Positions 8,335-17,983 are shown, numbered from the stretch's first letter. The stretch is 49,385 bases of DNA from Nitrososphaerota archaeon (GCA_022574415.1 JACZSC010000002.1:1-49385); one strand, 5' to 3'. A program made the numbers and translations. Notes: generated by a model not told the origin, from the sequence alone.

Positions 8335-10446
8335 TTATTTTTCTGATTTGATTTTTATTTTTGGTTTATCATGTTTTTTCTTTTCTGGTTGAATCACACT
8401 TTGTTCTAGGGTGTATTGTTCCTGAGTAAACATTCTCACACTTCCGAAAGGAGTGAACTTTATTCCATTACCTTGATAAAATTTGGAAAAGAATTCAACG
8501 TAAAGCAACCTCGCACTCTGAATACCAGGTACAAAGACTCCAATTACAATATTGAACATATGCCCTATAAACAAGATCAATATGCCAAGAATGGCAAATG
8601 GAATTGAAATGTTTAGTGCTTTTAAGAAAATGAAATCTGTAGTATGTGCAAGGATGACTGACGCTAGCAAAATTCCAACCAGTCTAGTATAGGAAAGTAT
8701 GTGGCTTACAATAGATGCCAATTCCATTATGGCTCTACCGCCTTCGCCAATAACCATTAATCCAATTCCTCCAAAAAGTAATCCATAGTACAAATATGCA
8801 ACAGGATTGACTTCGATAAGCCTTGGCCACGTTGGATTGAGAGCATCTCCATGAATTAGAGCCAATCCAAATAGAACAACTCCCCAACCAAATGCTAGCC
8901 AACCAATTTTTGTAATAATTACTTTTTTTTCGCCTTCTCTTATAGCGTTCAATATACCTAGAATTAGACCAAATGATACCATTCCAATGCCAGTGTATCC
9001 AGCAAAGAGCAGAAGTTTGCCTACATTTTCAACTGGATCAAAAAATGCTTGTGAAGGTCTGTTTAATACCGCACCTGGTTCAGGAAAACCAGTAACTCCA
9101 AAACTGGCTAGAAAGTCAAATGCGTAACCGTTAAGATGGAATCCGAAATATAAGTCAAAGATTACTCCTAAAATCATACCAATGACACAGCCAGGAATCA
9201 TTGCCTTGGCTAATTTTACCATCTGTCTTTTTTTCAATATCATTAATCCAAAACTTCGCAGTTGTTTTGGCATTATGGTTAGATTACGCTTTCCTTTCTC
9301 AACACGTCTGATAACCCATAAACAAACAAGAAGTATTACCAGACAATAGCCAACATCACCAATCATTAATCCATAAAATACCGGGAAAATAAAAGCGAAG
9401 ATCATAGTAGGATCAAATTCTTTGCTTTGCGGCAGAGAATAGAATCTAATGAATGCCTCAAACAATCTCAGCCCTTTTGGGTTACTTTGCAACGTAGGAG
9501 GTTTCTCCTCTGTTTCTAATTCGTAAATGGTTGTACCACGAGTATGTTTTTGTAAGGTTGTTTCAATTTGGTCAAGTTTGGGTTTTGGAACCCAGCCCTC
9601 TAATGCAAAGGCATCATTGGTAACACCTAGATTAGAAATAACTTCAAGTTTTTGGTTTTCAATTGTTAACTGTTCTTCAAGCTCTATTAAAGTCACATAA
9701 TGCTGTTCTGAAATTTTAGTTAGTTCTTCATTGATTTGTCCAAGTTTTTGTTTAAAGTTTTTAAGATGACTTTTTTGTTTTGTTATTATGTCAGTTGGTT
9801 TTCCATCAAGGTTTGGAACTACTTCTATTTTGACATCATGTGTTTGAATAATATTGGCAAAAGCATCAGATGGAAAACTTGGAAACACGACAAGTACAAG
9901 ATATGTTACATCTTTTTCTGGTTTTGAATAAAGAAAAATGTCTTGCTTGTATTCTTGAAGAACCTTGTTGAATTCTTCAAATTTTTTTGATGGAATTCTA
10001 CCAAAAAAAGAATTTGCAGACGATAATTGAAGAATTTTTAAATCTTCAGGGAAAAAGACAAATTCTTCTAGTAATTTGATGTTATTCTCAGTGTCTTTAA
10101 TTTCTGTGAGTACTGATTCTCTTTCTTTTTCAAGAGTGGAAACTTTATCATCAATATCGACTGAAGCAGCAGTTTGTAACAGTTCCTCGGTTGAAGTAAA
10201 ATGTTTACGTTCTGTTACTGGAATTGCAGGAAGAGTTGTCAATAATGCCTTGACTCGTAGAAGTTGATCTGAAATTTGGCTTGTTAATTTACCATCACGT
10301 TCATTTCTAAGAAGCGAGGAAACATCTTTTGATAACGGTTCTAGTTGTAAAACTTGAAGATCGTGTAGTATGGATACTACTGGTTGTCTAAATTTTCTTA
10401 AACCTAGAATAGCTACACGAGCCATCGGTACAGGTTTAAAACCCAT
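8335..10446 (-). CDS. atpI: A-type ATP synthase subunit I (a-subunit)
   Basis: A 703-aa membrane subunit that forms the ion half-channels with the c-ring and acts as part of the stator. Residues 1 to about 350 are a hydrophilic, coiled-coil-rich cytoplasmic arm, and the rest contains about 7-8 membrane helices. The helix containing SYTRLVGILLAS carries the Arg expected to be essential for ion translocation in V/A-type a-subunits. The C-terminus is basic (KKKHDKPKIKIKSEK). Its ATG overlaps the stop of subunit H (TAATG). It is the last gene of the ATP synthase operon. Confidence 0.95.
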   Translation of the reverse strand: MGFKPVPMARVAILGLRKFRQPVVSILHDLQVLQLEPLSKDVSSLLRNERDGKLTSQISDQLLRVKALLTTLPAIPVTERKHFTSTEELLQTAASVDIDDKVSTLEKERESVLTEIKDTENNIKLLEEFVFFPEDLKILQLSSANSFFGRIPSKKFEEFNKVLQEYKQDIFLYSKPEKDVTYLVLVVFPSFPSDAFANIIQTHDVKIEVVPNLDGKPTDIITKQKSHLKNFKQKLGQINEELTKISEQHYVTLIELEEQLTIENQKLEVISNLGVTNDAFALEGWVPKPKLDQIETTLQKHTRGTTIYELETEEKPPTLQSNPKGLRLFEAFIRFYSLPQSKEFDPTMIFAFIFPVFYGLMIGDVGYCLVILLVCLWVIRRVEKGKRNLTIMPKQLRSFGLMILKKRQMVKLAKAMIPGCVIGMILGVIFDLYFGFHLNGYAFDFLASFGVTGFPEPGAVLNRPSQAFFDPVENVGKLLLFAGYTGIGMVSFGLILGILNAIREGEKKVIITKIGWLAFGWGVVLFGLALIHGDALNPTWPRLIEVNPVAYLYYGLLFGGIGLMVIGEGGRAIMELASIVSHILSYTRLVGILLASVILAHTTDFIFLKALNISIPFAILGILILFIGHMFNIVIGVFVPGIQSARLLYVEFFSKFYQGNGIKFTPFGSVRMFTQEQYTLEQSVIQPEKKKHDKPKIKIKSEK

Positions 10447-10775
10447 TATTCCATCCCTTTCAGCAAAATGTCGATGATTTCTTGAGTTTTTTGTGTAGTT
10501 ACGTGTGAAGAAACATTTTCAGCTTTAGACTTGGCATCTTGAATTACTTTCTCTGTTTCTGTATTGGCCTTTTTTCTTGCTTCTTCTATACTAGAGTCAA
10601 CAAGTTTTTCGCCTTCTGCTTTAGCATCAATTATTGCTTTTTTTAGGTCAGCATCTAACTGACTAATTTTGTTATCGGTCTCTTTTCTATGGTTTTCAAT
10701 TTCTTTTTCAACTCCTTCCTCAACTTCCTTTATCTTCTTCAGAGAGCTGATGTATTGTTCTTGTGAAGTTGACAT
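10446..10775 (-). CDS. atpH: A-type ATP synthase subunit H (peripheral stalk)
   Basis: A 109-aa protein that is nearly all alpha-helical coiled coil, rich in Lys, Glu and Ala, as expected for the H chain that pairs with subunit E to form the peripheral stalk. It has no membrane segment. It starts at ATG; its stop overlaps the start of subunit I (TAATG), consistent with translational coupling. Assignment rests on composition, length and position in the operon, because H chains diverge quickly. Confidence 0.8.
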   Translation of the reverse strand: MSTSQEQYISSLKKIKEVEEGVEKEIENHRKETDNKISQLDADLKKAIIDAKAEGEKLVDSSIEEARKKANTETEKVIQDAKSKAENVSSHVTTQKTQEIIDILLKGME

Positions 10776-10777
10776 AA

Positions 10778-10846
10778 TTACACACCAAGAAATTCTTTAG
10801 TTAGATACAGAATGACAAAAATTGCTATGACGATATTACCTGTCAT
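10778..10846 (-). CDS. Possible 22-42 aa single-pass membrane peptide within the ATP synthase operon
   Basis: An unlisted short ORF fills the gap between atpD and atpH. From the ATG at 10846 it encodes 22 aa (MTGNIVIAIFVILYLTKEFL then GV), essentially one membrane helix. The frame is open upstream to a TTG at 10906, which would give 42 aa with a basic N-terminus (QQKKFYFIKRAI) and overlap the end of atpD. The stop is 2 nt before the atpH ATG. The basic-then-hydrophobic layout and operon position suggest a small membrane protein, perhaps an accessory ATP synthase subunit, but this is inference. Confidence 0.4.
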   Translation of the reverse strand: MTGNIVIAIFVILYLTKEFLGV

Positions 10847-10895
10847 AATTGCTCGTTTTATAAAGTAGAATTTTTTTTGTTGAGGATTTTTAAAA

Positions 10896-11558
10896 TTACT
10901 TTGCAACTAATGCTGCCTCCTTTTTAGCTTGTTCTCTTTCACTCATCTTGCGTTTTACAGTCTTTAACATGGTAAACGTATCACGTTCAATTTCGCCTAG
11001 TCTAAATAGAATGAATTTAACAGCTGCTTGTAATCCTGGAATGAAGACGTTTTCAATTGCGTTAGCCTTTCGTTTTGTCTTTTCAATTTCATAGAGAAGT
11101 TTTCGTAATGTTGTCTCTTTTTCTGCAACATCCAAGACAATTTTATGAACTTCTTGGAAAGCTTTGATAGCTTCGCTGATAGAAACTGGAATTTCTAATA
11201 GATATTCGGTAAGTGCTTGCTCTCTTCTTCCTCCCTCCAATCTTGGAATTTTAACGCCCATGATGTTTTTTGGTGTGATAAGTAATTTCTTCAGTTGTGG
11301 AATTTTCATTGCCTCGTTTTCCAATCTCATCTCACCATCAAGCATTTCTGCCATTCGTATACTTTGGTAACCTTTGATAAGCTCAGAGTTTAATTCTCCC
11401 CGCAGCCTGGCTGATGACTTGCTGATTTTAAAAAATTCAAAGATCAATGCTTGACGTTTAAGCTTTAACAGCTTGAGTCCTTTTTCTGCAATTTTGATTC
11501 GTTTTTTTGCACGTAAGTATTCAAGACGTGTAGGACGAATGTCGGTACTTATCGGCAG
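10896..11558 (-). CDS. atpD: A-type ATP synthase subunit D (central stalk), apparent non-AUG start
   Basis: The central rotor shaft subunit, 220 aa if started at CTG 11558. The coding frame clearly includes the family N-terminus (IRPTRLEYLRAKKRIKIAEK, then GLKLLKLKRQAL), followed by long helices with GVKIPRLEGGRR and a C-terminal ETTLRKLLYEIEKTKRKANA region. Between that N-terminus and the upstream in-frame stop there is no ATG, GTG or TTG; the only candidates are CTG (11558), ATA (11552) and ATT (11540). A perfect AGGTGAT ribosome-binding site ends 5 nt before the CTG. Taking the first TTG (11447) would delete 37 conserved residues. It follows atpB by 11 nt. Confidence 0.9.
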   Translation of the reverse strand: MPISTDIRPTRLEYLRAKKRIKIAEKGLKLLKLKRQALIFEFFKISKSSARLRGELNSELIKGYQSIRMAEMLDGEMRLENEAMKIPQLKKLLITPKNIMGVKIPRLEGGRREQALTEYLLEIPVSISEAIKAFQEVHKIVLDVAEKETTLRKLLYEIEKTKRKANAIENVFIPGLQAAVKFILFRLGEIERDTFTMLKTVKRKMSEREQAKKEAALVAK

Positions 11559-11563
11559 CCTTT

Positions 11564-11570
11564 ATCACCT
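11564..11570 (-). promoter_or_regulatory. Ribosome-binding site AGGTGAT deciding the atpD start
   Basis: AGGTGAT on the minus strand matches the complement of the conserved 16S rRNA 3' end (ATCACCTCC). It ends 5 nt before CTG 11558 and 11 nt before ATA 11552, favouring the CTG. It overlaps the last base of the atpB stop codon. Confidence 0.7.
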
Positions 11571-12973
11571 TACTCTGATTTTTTTGTGTCACCGGTACTA
11601 GTCTTCTTTGCATATTTTGCAATAAATTCTGGTTTAATACGAGTTAGTTCTGTTTCTGAAAGACCACTTAATAGATCCCAACCAATTGAAAGCGTTTGTT
11701 CTATAGAACGATTCTCATCAAAGCCTTGGTTAACAAACTTTTGCTCAAAGTTGTTTGCAACACCAAGGAATTTTTTATCTAAATCACTTAGGGCACCTTC
11801 ACCCACTATAGCAGCTAATGATCTTGCATCCTTACCTTGAGCATATGCAGAATAAAGTTGATCTGCAAGTTGTCTATGATCTTCTCGTGTTCGTCCTTGA
11901 CCAATCCCCTTGTTCATTAAACGTGATAAACTTGTTAGGACGTCAACTGGGGGGTGAATATTTGCTCTATGTAATTCTCTGCTCATTACTATCTGACCTT
12001 CAGTAATGTAACCTGTGAGATCAGGAATTGGATGTGTAATATCATCAGCGGGCATAGTAAGAATTGGTATTTGTGTCACTGAACCTTGTCTACCCTTAAT
12101 TTTTCCCGCACGTTCATAAATTGAAGCCAAGTCAGTATAAAGATAACCAGGATAACCTCTTCTTCCAGGAACCTCTTCTCGCGCTGCAGCGATTTCTCTT
12201 AATGCTTCACAATAATTTGTCATGTCCGTCAAGATAACTAGAACATGCATTCCACGTTCATATGCAAGAAATTCCGCTGTAGTTAACGCAAGTCTAGGAG
12301 TAAGTATACGCTCCATAGAAGGATCAGAAGACAGGTTAAGGAACAAAGCAGTTCTTTCTAATGCTCCACTTTCTTCAAATTGTTTAATGAAATAGTTTGA
12401 TTCCTCGCTAGTAATTCCAATTGCTGCAAATACAACAGAAAAGCTTTCTCCAGTTCCAAGAACTTTTGCCTGTCTTGCGATTTGGGCTGCAAGTTGGTTA
12501 TGTGGTAGCCCAGAGGCAGACATAATTGGTAATTTTTGACCTCTTACCAACGTATTCATTCCATCAATATTTGATATTCCTGTTTGAATGAATTCTGATG
12601 GTTCTTCTCGAGAATATGGATTAATACCAGCACCTACTAGATCAAGCTTTTCTTTTGATACAATCTTTGGACCATTGTCTCTAGGATTTCCGAGTCCATC
12701 AAATACTCTTCCAAGCATTTCATCAGAAACTGCTAACGTGGCAGTTTCGCCAAGGAATTTTGTAGAAGTGCCGGTAGTACTCAAACCAATTGTTGGTCCA
12801 AATACTTGGATTACAGCTAACCCTTGACTGGTATCTAAAACTTGGCCCTGTAGTCTTTCTCCATCTGGCAATTTTATTTCTACCATTTCACCGTATGCTG
12901 CGTTATCTACTCCTTTGACAAATATTAGCGGTCCTGCAATCTTGTCAAGTGTTTTGAATGAAACATTAGACAT
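11570..12973 (-). CDS. atpB: A-type ATP synthase subunit B (non-catalytic)
   Basis: A 467-aa non-catalytic nucleotide-binding subunit that alternates with subunit A in the A3B3 head. It has the beta-barrel N-domain and a central nucleotide-binding domain in which the P-loop is replaced by [18 protein letters not shown], as is normal for B subunits. The [17 protein letters not shown] and [11 protein letters not shown] segments near the catalytic interface are conserved. The start ATG overlaps the atpA stop by one base (TAATG). Confidence 0.97.
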   Translation of the reverse strand: MSNVSFKTLDKIAGPLIFVKGVDNAAYGEMVEIKLPDGERLQGQVLDTSQGLAVIQVFGPTIGLSTTGTSTKFLGETATLAVSDEMLGRVFDGLGNPRDNGPKIVSKEKLDLVGAGINPYSREEPSEFIQTGISNIDGMNTLVRGQKLPIMSASGLPHNQLAAQIARQAKVLGTGESFSVVFAAIGITSEESNYFIKQFEESGALERTALFLNLSSDPSMERILTPRLALTTAEFLAYERGMHVLVILTDMTNYCEALREIAAAREEVPGRRGYPGYLYTDLASIYERAGKIKGRQGSVTQIPILTMPADDITHPIPDLTGYITEGQIVMSRELHRANIHPPVDVLTSLSRLMNKGIGQGRTREDHRQLADQLYSAYAQGKDARSLAAIVGEGALSDLDKKFLGVANNFEQKFVNQGFDENRSIEQTLSIGWDLLSGLSETELTRIKPEFIAKYAKKTSTGDTKKSE

Positions 12974-14748
12974 TAGTTAGAAATCTCCTTTGAAAGATTA
13001 TCAAATTCTTGTTTCATCTTGGATTTAATGTCATTAACTAGCTGTTCCAGTTGATCCTCTTTTGTCCATTTCATTTTTGGTATCATTCCTCTTGATGTAA
13101 GTGAAGATGCATTTGCAGCAGTAATTCCTTTCTTTATTGCATCAGCTTCCAACCTACCAAATTCTAAAATGATTTGTAACATCTTGTATTGTTTCTGAAT
13201 TGATGTGTAAGTATCAACTTCATCGAATGCACTTTGTTGTAGGTAATCTTCTCGAATAGAACGGGCAATATCTAAAACACCTTTTTCTGGTTCAGGAAGT
13301 GCATCGTATCCTACTAACTGAACAATTTCTTGTAATTCTGATTCTTTCTGTAAAAGTTCTAACGCCTCTTTTCTAAGATCGATCCAGTCCTTAGAAACAT
13401 TAGATTTGTACCAATCAGCCAGATCATCAACATACAAAGAATAGCTGGTCAACCAGTTGATTGCTGGGAAGTGTCTTCTATTTGCTAAACTAGCATCTAG
13501 TGCCCAGAAAACACGAGTAACTCTTAATGTATTCTGTGATACTGGTTCGGAAAAGTCTCCGCCAGGTGGAGAAATGGCACCAATTAAGGAAAGGGAGCCT
13601 ATGCGTTCTTCAGGAGAAATTAGAATACTTTTTCCACTTCTTTCGTAAAATTCTGCTAGTCTTCTACCAAGATAAGCTGGATATCCTTCTTCACCAGGCA
13701 TTTCTTCCAATCTTCCTGAAATTTCTCTTAATGCTTCTGCCCATCTTGAAGTACTATCTGCCATAAGTGCAACACCATATCCCATGTCACGATAATATTC
13801 ACCCATTGTAATTCCAGTATAGATACTTGCTTCTCGTGCAGCTACTGGCATGTTTGAAGTATTAGCAACTAGAATAGTTCGTTCCATTAGAGGTCGTTTT
13901 GATTTTGGATCTATTAGTTTAGGAAATGATGTAAGTACGTCACACATTTCATTTCCTCTTTCTCCACAACCAATGTACACAATTATTTCACTGTCTGCCC
14001 ACTTTGCAAGCTGTTGTTGAATTACTGTTTTTCCACTTCCAAAGGGACCAGGAATTGCACCAGTACCACCTTTTGCCATTGGAAAAAAGGTATCAATAAT
14101 TCGTTGACCTGTAATTAATGGTTCTTCAGGTGGAAGCTTTCTCAGAACGGGTCTAGGTGTTCTAACTGTCCACCAACTTGATAAACCAATGTCAGTTGTT
14201 TTACTATTCTTTACAGCTGCAACATTGTCATTAACAGTGAACTGTCCTTCTGAAATATCTACAAGTTCGCCAGAAAGATTATGTGGAATCATAATTTTGT
14301 GTTTGATTAGTGGAGTCTCCTGAATCTCACCAATGATTTCACCGGGCGCAACCTGTTCACCTTTTTTCTTAACTGGAATGAAATCCCATTTTTTCTTTTG
14401 ATCTAGTGCAGGAATCATTTTTCCTCTGCTGATAAAGTCTCCACTTTCTTCTCTTAAGACATCCAAAGGTCTTTGAATTCCATCAAAAATTGAGGTTAAC
14501 AGTCCAGGACCAAGCTGCATAGAAAGTGGTCTGTTTGTATTTACTATTTTTTCTCCAGGCTTTAGACCTGTAGTATCCTCATAAACTTGAATCTGAGCAG
14601 TATTTCCTTCTAAACGAATGATCTCACCCACAAGACCCATTTCACCAATACGAACAATATCAAACATTCGTGCACCTTCTAGACCCTTAGCGGCAACAAC
14701 AGGACCCGAAATTCTAGTAACTATAGCATCCGTCAATACTGTCGTCAA
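12973..14748 (-). CDS. atpA: A-type ATP synthase subunit A (catalytic)
   Basis: The 591-aa catalytic subunit. P-loop GPFGSGKT lies at residues 234-241; the non-homologous insertion characteristic of A subunits precedes it (about 110-200). GCGERGNEM, the Walker B region [20 protein letters not shown], and EEGYPAYLG are all present. Ordinary length, no intein. It starts with TTG in a TTGA overlap with the stop of atpF; a second TTG four codons in is the alternative. Confidence 0.97.
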   Translation of the reverse strand: MTTVLTDAIVTRISGPVVAAKGLEGARMFDIVRIGEMGLVGEIIRLEGNTAQIQVYEDTTGLKPGEKIVNTNRPLSMQLGPGLLTSIFDGIQRPLDVLREESGDFISRGKMIPALDQKKKWDFIPVKKKGEQVAPGEIIGEIQETPLIKHKIMIPHNLSGELVDISEGQFTVNDNVAAVKNSKTTDIGLSSWWTVRTPRPVLRKLPPEEPLITGQRIIDTFFPMAKGGTGAIPGPFGSGKTVIQQQLAKWADSEIIVYIGCGERGNEMCDVLTSFPKLIDPKSKRPLMERTILVANTSNMPVAAREASIYTGITMGEYYRDMGYGVALMADSTSRWAEALREISGRLEEMPGEEGYPAYLGRRLAEFYERSGKSILISPEERIGSLSLIGAISPPGGDFSEPVSQNTLRVTRVFWALDASLANRRHFPAINWLTSYSLYVDDLADWYKSNVSKDWIDLRKEALELLQKESELQEIVQLVGYDALPEPEKGVLDIARSIREDYLQQSAFDEVDTYTSIQKQYKMLQIILEFGRLEADAIKKGITAANASSLTSRGMIPKMKWTKEDQLEQLVNDIKSKMKQEFDNLSKEISN

Positions 14749-15101
14749 CTTATCTCCATATTTATTCCAAGTACGCGCTTTGCCAAAGCTGCTATTGATT
14801 CTTCGTCTTCCACAGTGGTCTCTTGTTGAGATGGCATAAATAGTACCAATGGTTCGATCGATCCTTCAATTTCTGACAAAAATTTTTTAGAAAGTCGTGA
14901 TCGTACTGAGTCACTTGCAATAATTAAACCAAATTCACCAGAGGAATAAAGCTCTTGAATTTTATTTCCTGCATCTTCATCACTAGAGATGAAAGTGTCA
15001 TCTATTCCAATTAGACGATAGCCTATTACAAGCTCACGATCACCAACAACAGCAAGTCTGCCAGAAGATTCGATCTTTTCTTTTGATGCCAGTTCGCTCA
15101 A
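14745..15101 (-). CDS. atpF: A-type ATP synthase subunit F (central stalk)
   Basis: A 118-aa subunit of the central stalk with a CheY-like fold, seen in the N-terminal LAVVGDRELVIGYRLIGI and FGLIIASDSVRSRL segments. F subunits are normally about 100 aa, so the N-terminus is slightly extended. The start is TTG in a TTGA overlap with atpC, and its stop forms another TTGA overlap with atpA. Confidence 0.92.
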   Translation of the reverse strand: MSELASKEKIESSGRLAVVGDRELVIGYRLIGIDDTFISSDEDAGNKIQELYSSGEFGLIIASDSVRSRLSKKFLSEIEGSIEPLVLFMPSQQETTVEDEESIAALAKRVLGINMEIS

Positions 15102-16162
15102 ATCAGTAACATCTCCCTTATCTTATCTGGTGAAAAGTTGTATCGTTTTCCATATGCAATTCTTTTTAGATTTTCATGTTCATATTCAGCATTGATAGTG
15201 AAATAGAAAATAGTTCCAATAGATAATGCAATGTTTTTCAATTTCTTCACATAGTTATTATTGATGAATTGTGTTATAGCTATCTCAAAATCAATCAAAT
15301 TTTTTGTAGTCTTGAATTGTTCCAGTACATCGCCAAGTTTGTAATAAGAATCAATTTTTGATATAATTTCAGTAACATCTTTAACTTCATAAATATCAGT
15401 CAAATCCTTCGTAGGTATTCTTCCACCTTCAACAAGATGGTTAACAACAAGTTCCTTGTCGACATCGGATTCTTTTGCTTTTAGGAGGGTTAGAATGTTT
15501 TTTTTATCTATCTCAGCACGAATTAGTTCTCTAATAATGCCTTCATCACCTTGAAAGAATTTTAATGATTCAAGTAACTTTTGATAATATGATGCATGCA
15601 TTGCAGACATCATTGGTCCAAGATCACCTGTCTTTTGAAATTCATCTAGGTACTTCATCAATTCCACACCATAGTCATACTTTGCAAGTTTGTTAACAAC
15701 ACCTTCAACTCCTGATTCGGAAAGAATGATCTTAATCTCATCGTGTGAAATATTACCGGCTGCAATTCCTGCTGGTATATTTCTACTAGAGACTAGCATT
15801 GATTCAGTTTCTGTGATTGTTCTTCCCATCATTTTAGAAGAAAGAATTAGTTCAATGTTGTAAAGATCCCACTTTGACAAATAAGCTCTGACAGCATTTT
15901 TGCCACTAAAAGGTGCGGACTCTAAAATGATTTTGTTAATCATAACTAGATGGCGATTAAGTGCAACTTCTAAAAGTAATGGGCCTTGATAAACTGATGC
16001 TGCTTTTTTAATTTCTTCACCATACCAAGTTGGTTCTAAAAGTTTGATCATATCATTTACATCATCTGCTTTCAATAGGCTTTCCAAAAATTCTGGTTTA
16101 AGAAAACTTATTGATATTGATTGTAACTTACCAAAAGAAGATGAATATGGAGATGAACCCAT
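15098..16162 (-). CDS. atpC: A-type ATP synthase subunit C (d-type rotor adaptor)
   Basis: A 354-aa all-helical subunit that couples the central stalk to the membrane ring. The three-lobed helical pattern, the NAEYEHENLKRIAYGKRYN C-terminal signature and the length match the archaeal AtpC/V-type d family. Its ATG overlaps the atpE stop (TAATG). Confidence 0.92.
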   Translation of the reverse strand: MGSSPYSSSFGKLQSISISFLKPEFLESLLKADDVNDMIKLLEPTWYGEEIKKAASVYQGPLLLEVALNRHLVMINKIILESAPFSGKNAVRAYLSKWDLYNIELILSSKMMGRTITETESMLVSSRNIPAGIAAGNISHDEIKIILSESGVEGVVNKLAKYDYGVELMKYLDEFQKTGDLGPMMSAMHASYYQKLLESLKFFQGDEGIIRELIRAEIDKKNILTLLKAKESDVDKELVVNHLVEGGRIPTKDLTDIYEVKDVTEIISKIDSYYKLGDVLEQFKTTKNLIDFEIAITQFINNNYVKKLKNIALSIGTIFYFTINAEYEHENLKRIAYGKRYNFSPDKIREMLLI

Positions 16163-16719
16163 TACAAAATCTTCTCCAAAATTGTAGTCTTGATATCATC
16201 TTCGTATGTTCGCAGTAATTCCTCAAATGTTAGATCAATCTCCTTGGTACCATTACTGTTTTCCACGATAATACCTCCTAAGGTTTGAATTGAAGAACCA
16301 ATTGTGATCCCCTTTGCTTTTAAAGTAGACTCATCTTCTTTGCGACAATGTATTGTTATTTTATCATCAAAGGTTTTTTTTGCAGTGGATACCATTTTCT
16401 CTAAAACTTTCTTGTATTCTGTAGTTTTTGTGTAGTTAGCAAGTTCCTGCTTTATCACATCAAACGTAGAATCGAGATTTTTGTTTATTGCTTTGAATAA
16501 AATCTTCTTAGCCTCTAATTTGCTAGCCTCAACTATTCTAGATGCTTCTTTTTCAGATTTTGTTTTAGCTTCCTTAGAATAATGTTCTTGGAGTTCCTTT
16601 ACGGCTGTGTTTTTTTTAGTTTCGATTTCTGATTTTTTATCATCAAATTCTTTGTCAATATCAGAAATGTCTTTTTTTTTTCTGTTCTCGATCTCATCTA
16701 AGAAGATGTCTATACTCAA
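16162..16719 (-). CDS. atpE: A-type ATP synthase subunit E (peripheral stalk)
   Basis: A 185-aa subunit with a long N-terminal coiled coil (about 1-95, rich in Lys and Glu) and a globular C-terminal domain ending in LTFEELLRTYEDDIKTTILEKIL. It pairs with subunit H in the peripheral stalk. The start is TTG, preceded by GGAGAA at suitable spacing; the gene begins 10 nt after the atpK stop. Confidence 0.9.
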   Translation of the reverse strand: MSIDIFLDEIENRKKKDISDIDKEFDDKKSEIETKKNTAVKELQEHYSKEAKTKSEKEASRIVEASKLEAKKILFKAINKNLDSTFDVIKQELANYTKTTEYKKVLEKMVSTAKKTFDDKITIHCRKEDESTLKAKGITIGSSIQTLGGIIVENSNGTKEIDLTFEELLRTYEDDIKTTILEKIL

Positions 16720-16729
16720 GTTCTTCTCC

Positions 16730-17062
16730 CTAGAGTATATCTAGTAACAGAATAATTCCTAGAACGAAACCAATAATCCATAGTGTTTCTGGAATTACAA
16801 AGAAGAATAGTACCTGTCCAAATTTTTCAGGTTTTTCTGCAATAATACCCATACCAGCTGCTCCAATTCCTTGTTGTGCACTACCAGTACCAATCAGTCC
16901 ACCAGCAATTGCAATAGAAGCAGCTAAAGCCAAAATAGGTTTAGACAAGTCACCACTAGATGAACCTTCTGCTGCAAATGCAGGTAGTGGAGCAAATGTA
17001 AATACTAACAAAGATGCACCAATAATTATACTAAAAATTGAAACTTGTTTCCGCGAAACCAT
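16730..17062 (-). CDS. atpK: A-type ATP synthase proteolipid subunit K (c-ring)
   Basis: A 110-aa proteolipid. Residues 1-31 look like a cleavable signal (ending APLPAFAA), followed by the two-helix hairpin: helix 1 at about 42-72 with GTGSAQQGIG, helix 2 at about 84-108 with the ion-binding carboxylate Glu92 in VIPETLW. The Gln pair at 63-64 and Thr93 after Glu92 are residue types that help coordinate sodium in some c-rings, but this cannot be decided from sequence. First gene of the ATP synthase operon; the ATG is about 25-35 nt from the TATA-like TTAATATAG upstream. Confidence 0.95.
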   Translation of the reverse strand: MVSRKQVSIFSIIIGASLLVFTFAPLPAFAAEGSSSGDLSKPILALAASIAIAGGLIGTGSAQQGIGAAGMGIIAEKPEKFGQVLFFFVIPETLWIIGFVLGIILLLDIL

Positions 17063-17174
17063 TCATTTTGCCTCGATTCATGACACTATATTAATTATTG
17101 CTACAAGTGCGAGATCAGTCAATTAAAAATAGAATTTTTTGTGTTTGTTCGTTTGATCATATAAAATGGTTAAA

Positions 17175-17948
17175 TTATTCTACAGCAAGTCCTGATCTAT
17201 TTCCCCATTCTCCCCAAGATCCCAAATAAACTCGAACCTTCTTAAAACCAATTTTTTTTAAAGCGATAAAGGTGTTTGCAGCTCTGTATGCTCCGTGACA
17301 GTATGTTACAATTTCATCTTCTTTTGAAAATTGGTATAGTTGAGAAAGTTCTTTGTCATTTTTGAAAGTTCCATTATTTGTTAAATTCAGAATCCAATCG
17401 ATATTAATTGAGCCTGGGATGTGACCTCGCTTTGCAGCACGGACTACTGTTCCGTCATATTCCTCCTTTGATCTTGCATCAACAATTTTTAATTTATCTA
17501 AATTATCTTTAATGTATTCAAATCCTGCTAACAGATTTTTGTTTACGGTGCCAGAAAATTTTGCTGGTTTGAATTCATTTGACTTTGTCTCTATCGGAAG
17601 GTTTTCACCTTTCCATTTTGATAATCCACCTTCCAACATGAAAACTTGAGGGTGTGAAAAATAAAGTAACTCCCAGACTCCTCTAGCTGCAAGCATTCCA
17701 GACACATCATCATAAAATACCACCTTTTTTTCATTGCTTATGCCAACCGATGAAAAAAGATCAACGGTTTGTGCATTGAAAGCTGCTATTCCTGCCTTAG
17801 ATGTATCAATCCAATGAAATGCAAAAAGGTCCAAGTTTATTGCTCCAGGAATATGCTCTACGGAGTATTCCTTGAAGGACCTAGCGTCAATCAGTACAAG
17901 GTTAGGGTCACTTAGGACTTGCTCTAGTTCTTTTGTATGAATAATCAC
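17175..17948 (-). CDS. Tandem-rhodanese sulfurtransferase
   Basis: A 257-aa protein with two rhodanese domains (about 1-120 and 135-255). The C-terminal domain has the active-site loop CHGAYR with Cys217; the N-terminal domain has Asp where Cys would be (VVFYDDVSGM), so it is inactive, as usual. Such enzymes transfer sulphur from thiosulphate or 3-mercaptopyruvate to acceptors such as cyanide or thiols; the real substrate is unknown. The start is GTG. It lies downstream of amt, but a T-rich terminator-like stretch separates them. Confidence 0.9.
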   Translation of the reverse strand: MIIHTKELEQVLSDPNLVLIDARSFKEYSVEHIPGAINLDLFAFHWIDTSKAGIAAFNAQTVDLFSSVGISNEKKVVFYDDVSGMLAARGVWELLYFSHPQVFMLEGGLSKWKGENLPIETKSNEFKPAKFSGTVNKNLLAGFEYIKDNLDKLKIVDARSKEEYDGTVVRAAKRGHIPGSINIDWILNLTNNGTFKNDKELSQLYQFSKEDEIVTYCHGAYRAANTFIALKKIGFKKVRVYLGSWGEWGNRSGLAVE

Positions 17949-17983
17949 GAATCAGATATTGAAAATGATATGTAAATTCATTT

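Noticed and set aside
11566-11568. GTG at 11568 as the atpD start
   Set aside because: It is in a different frame and meets a stop after 15 codons; it could only serve atpD with a frameshift.
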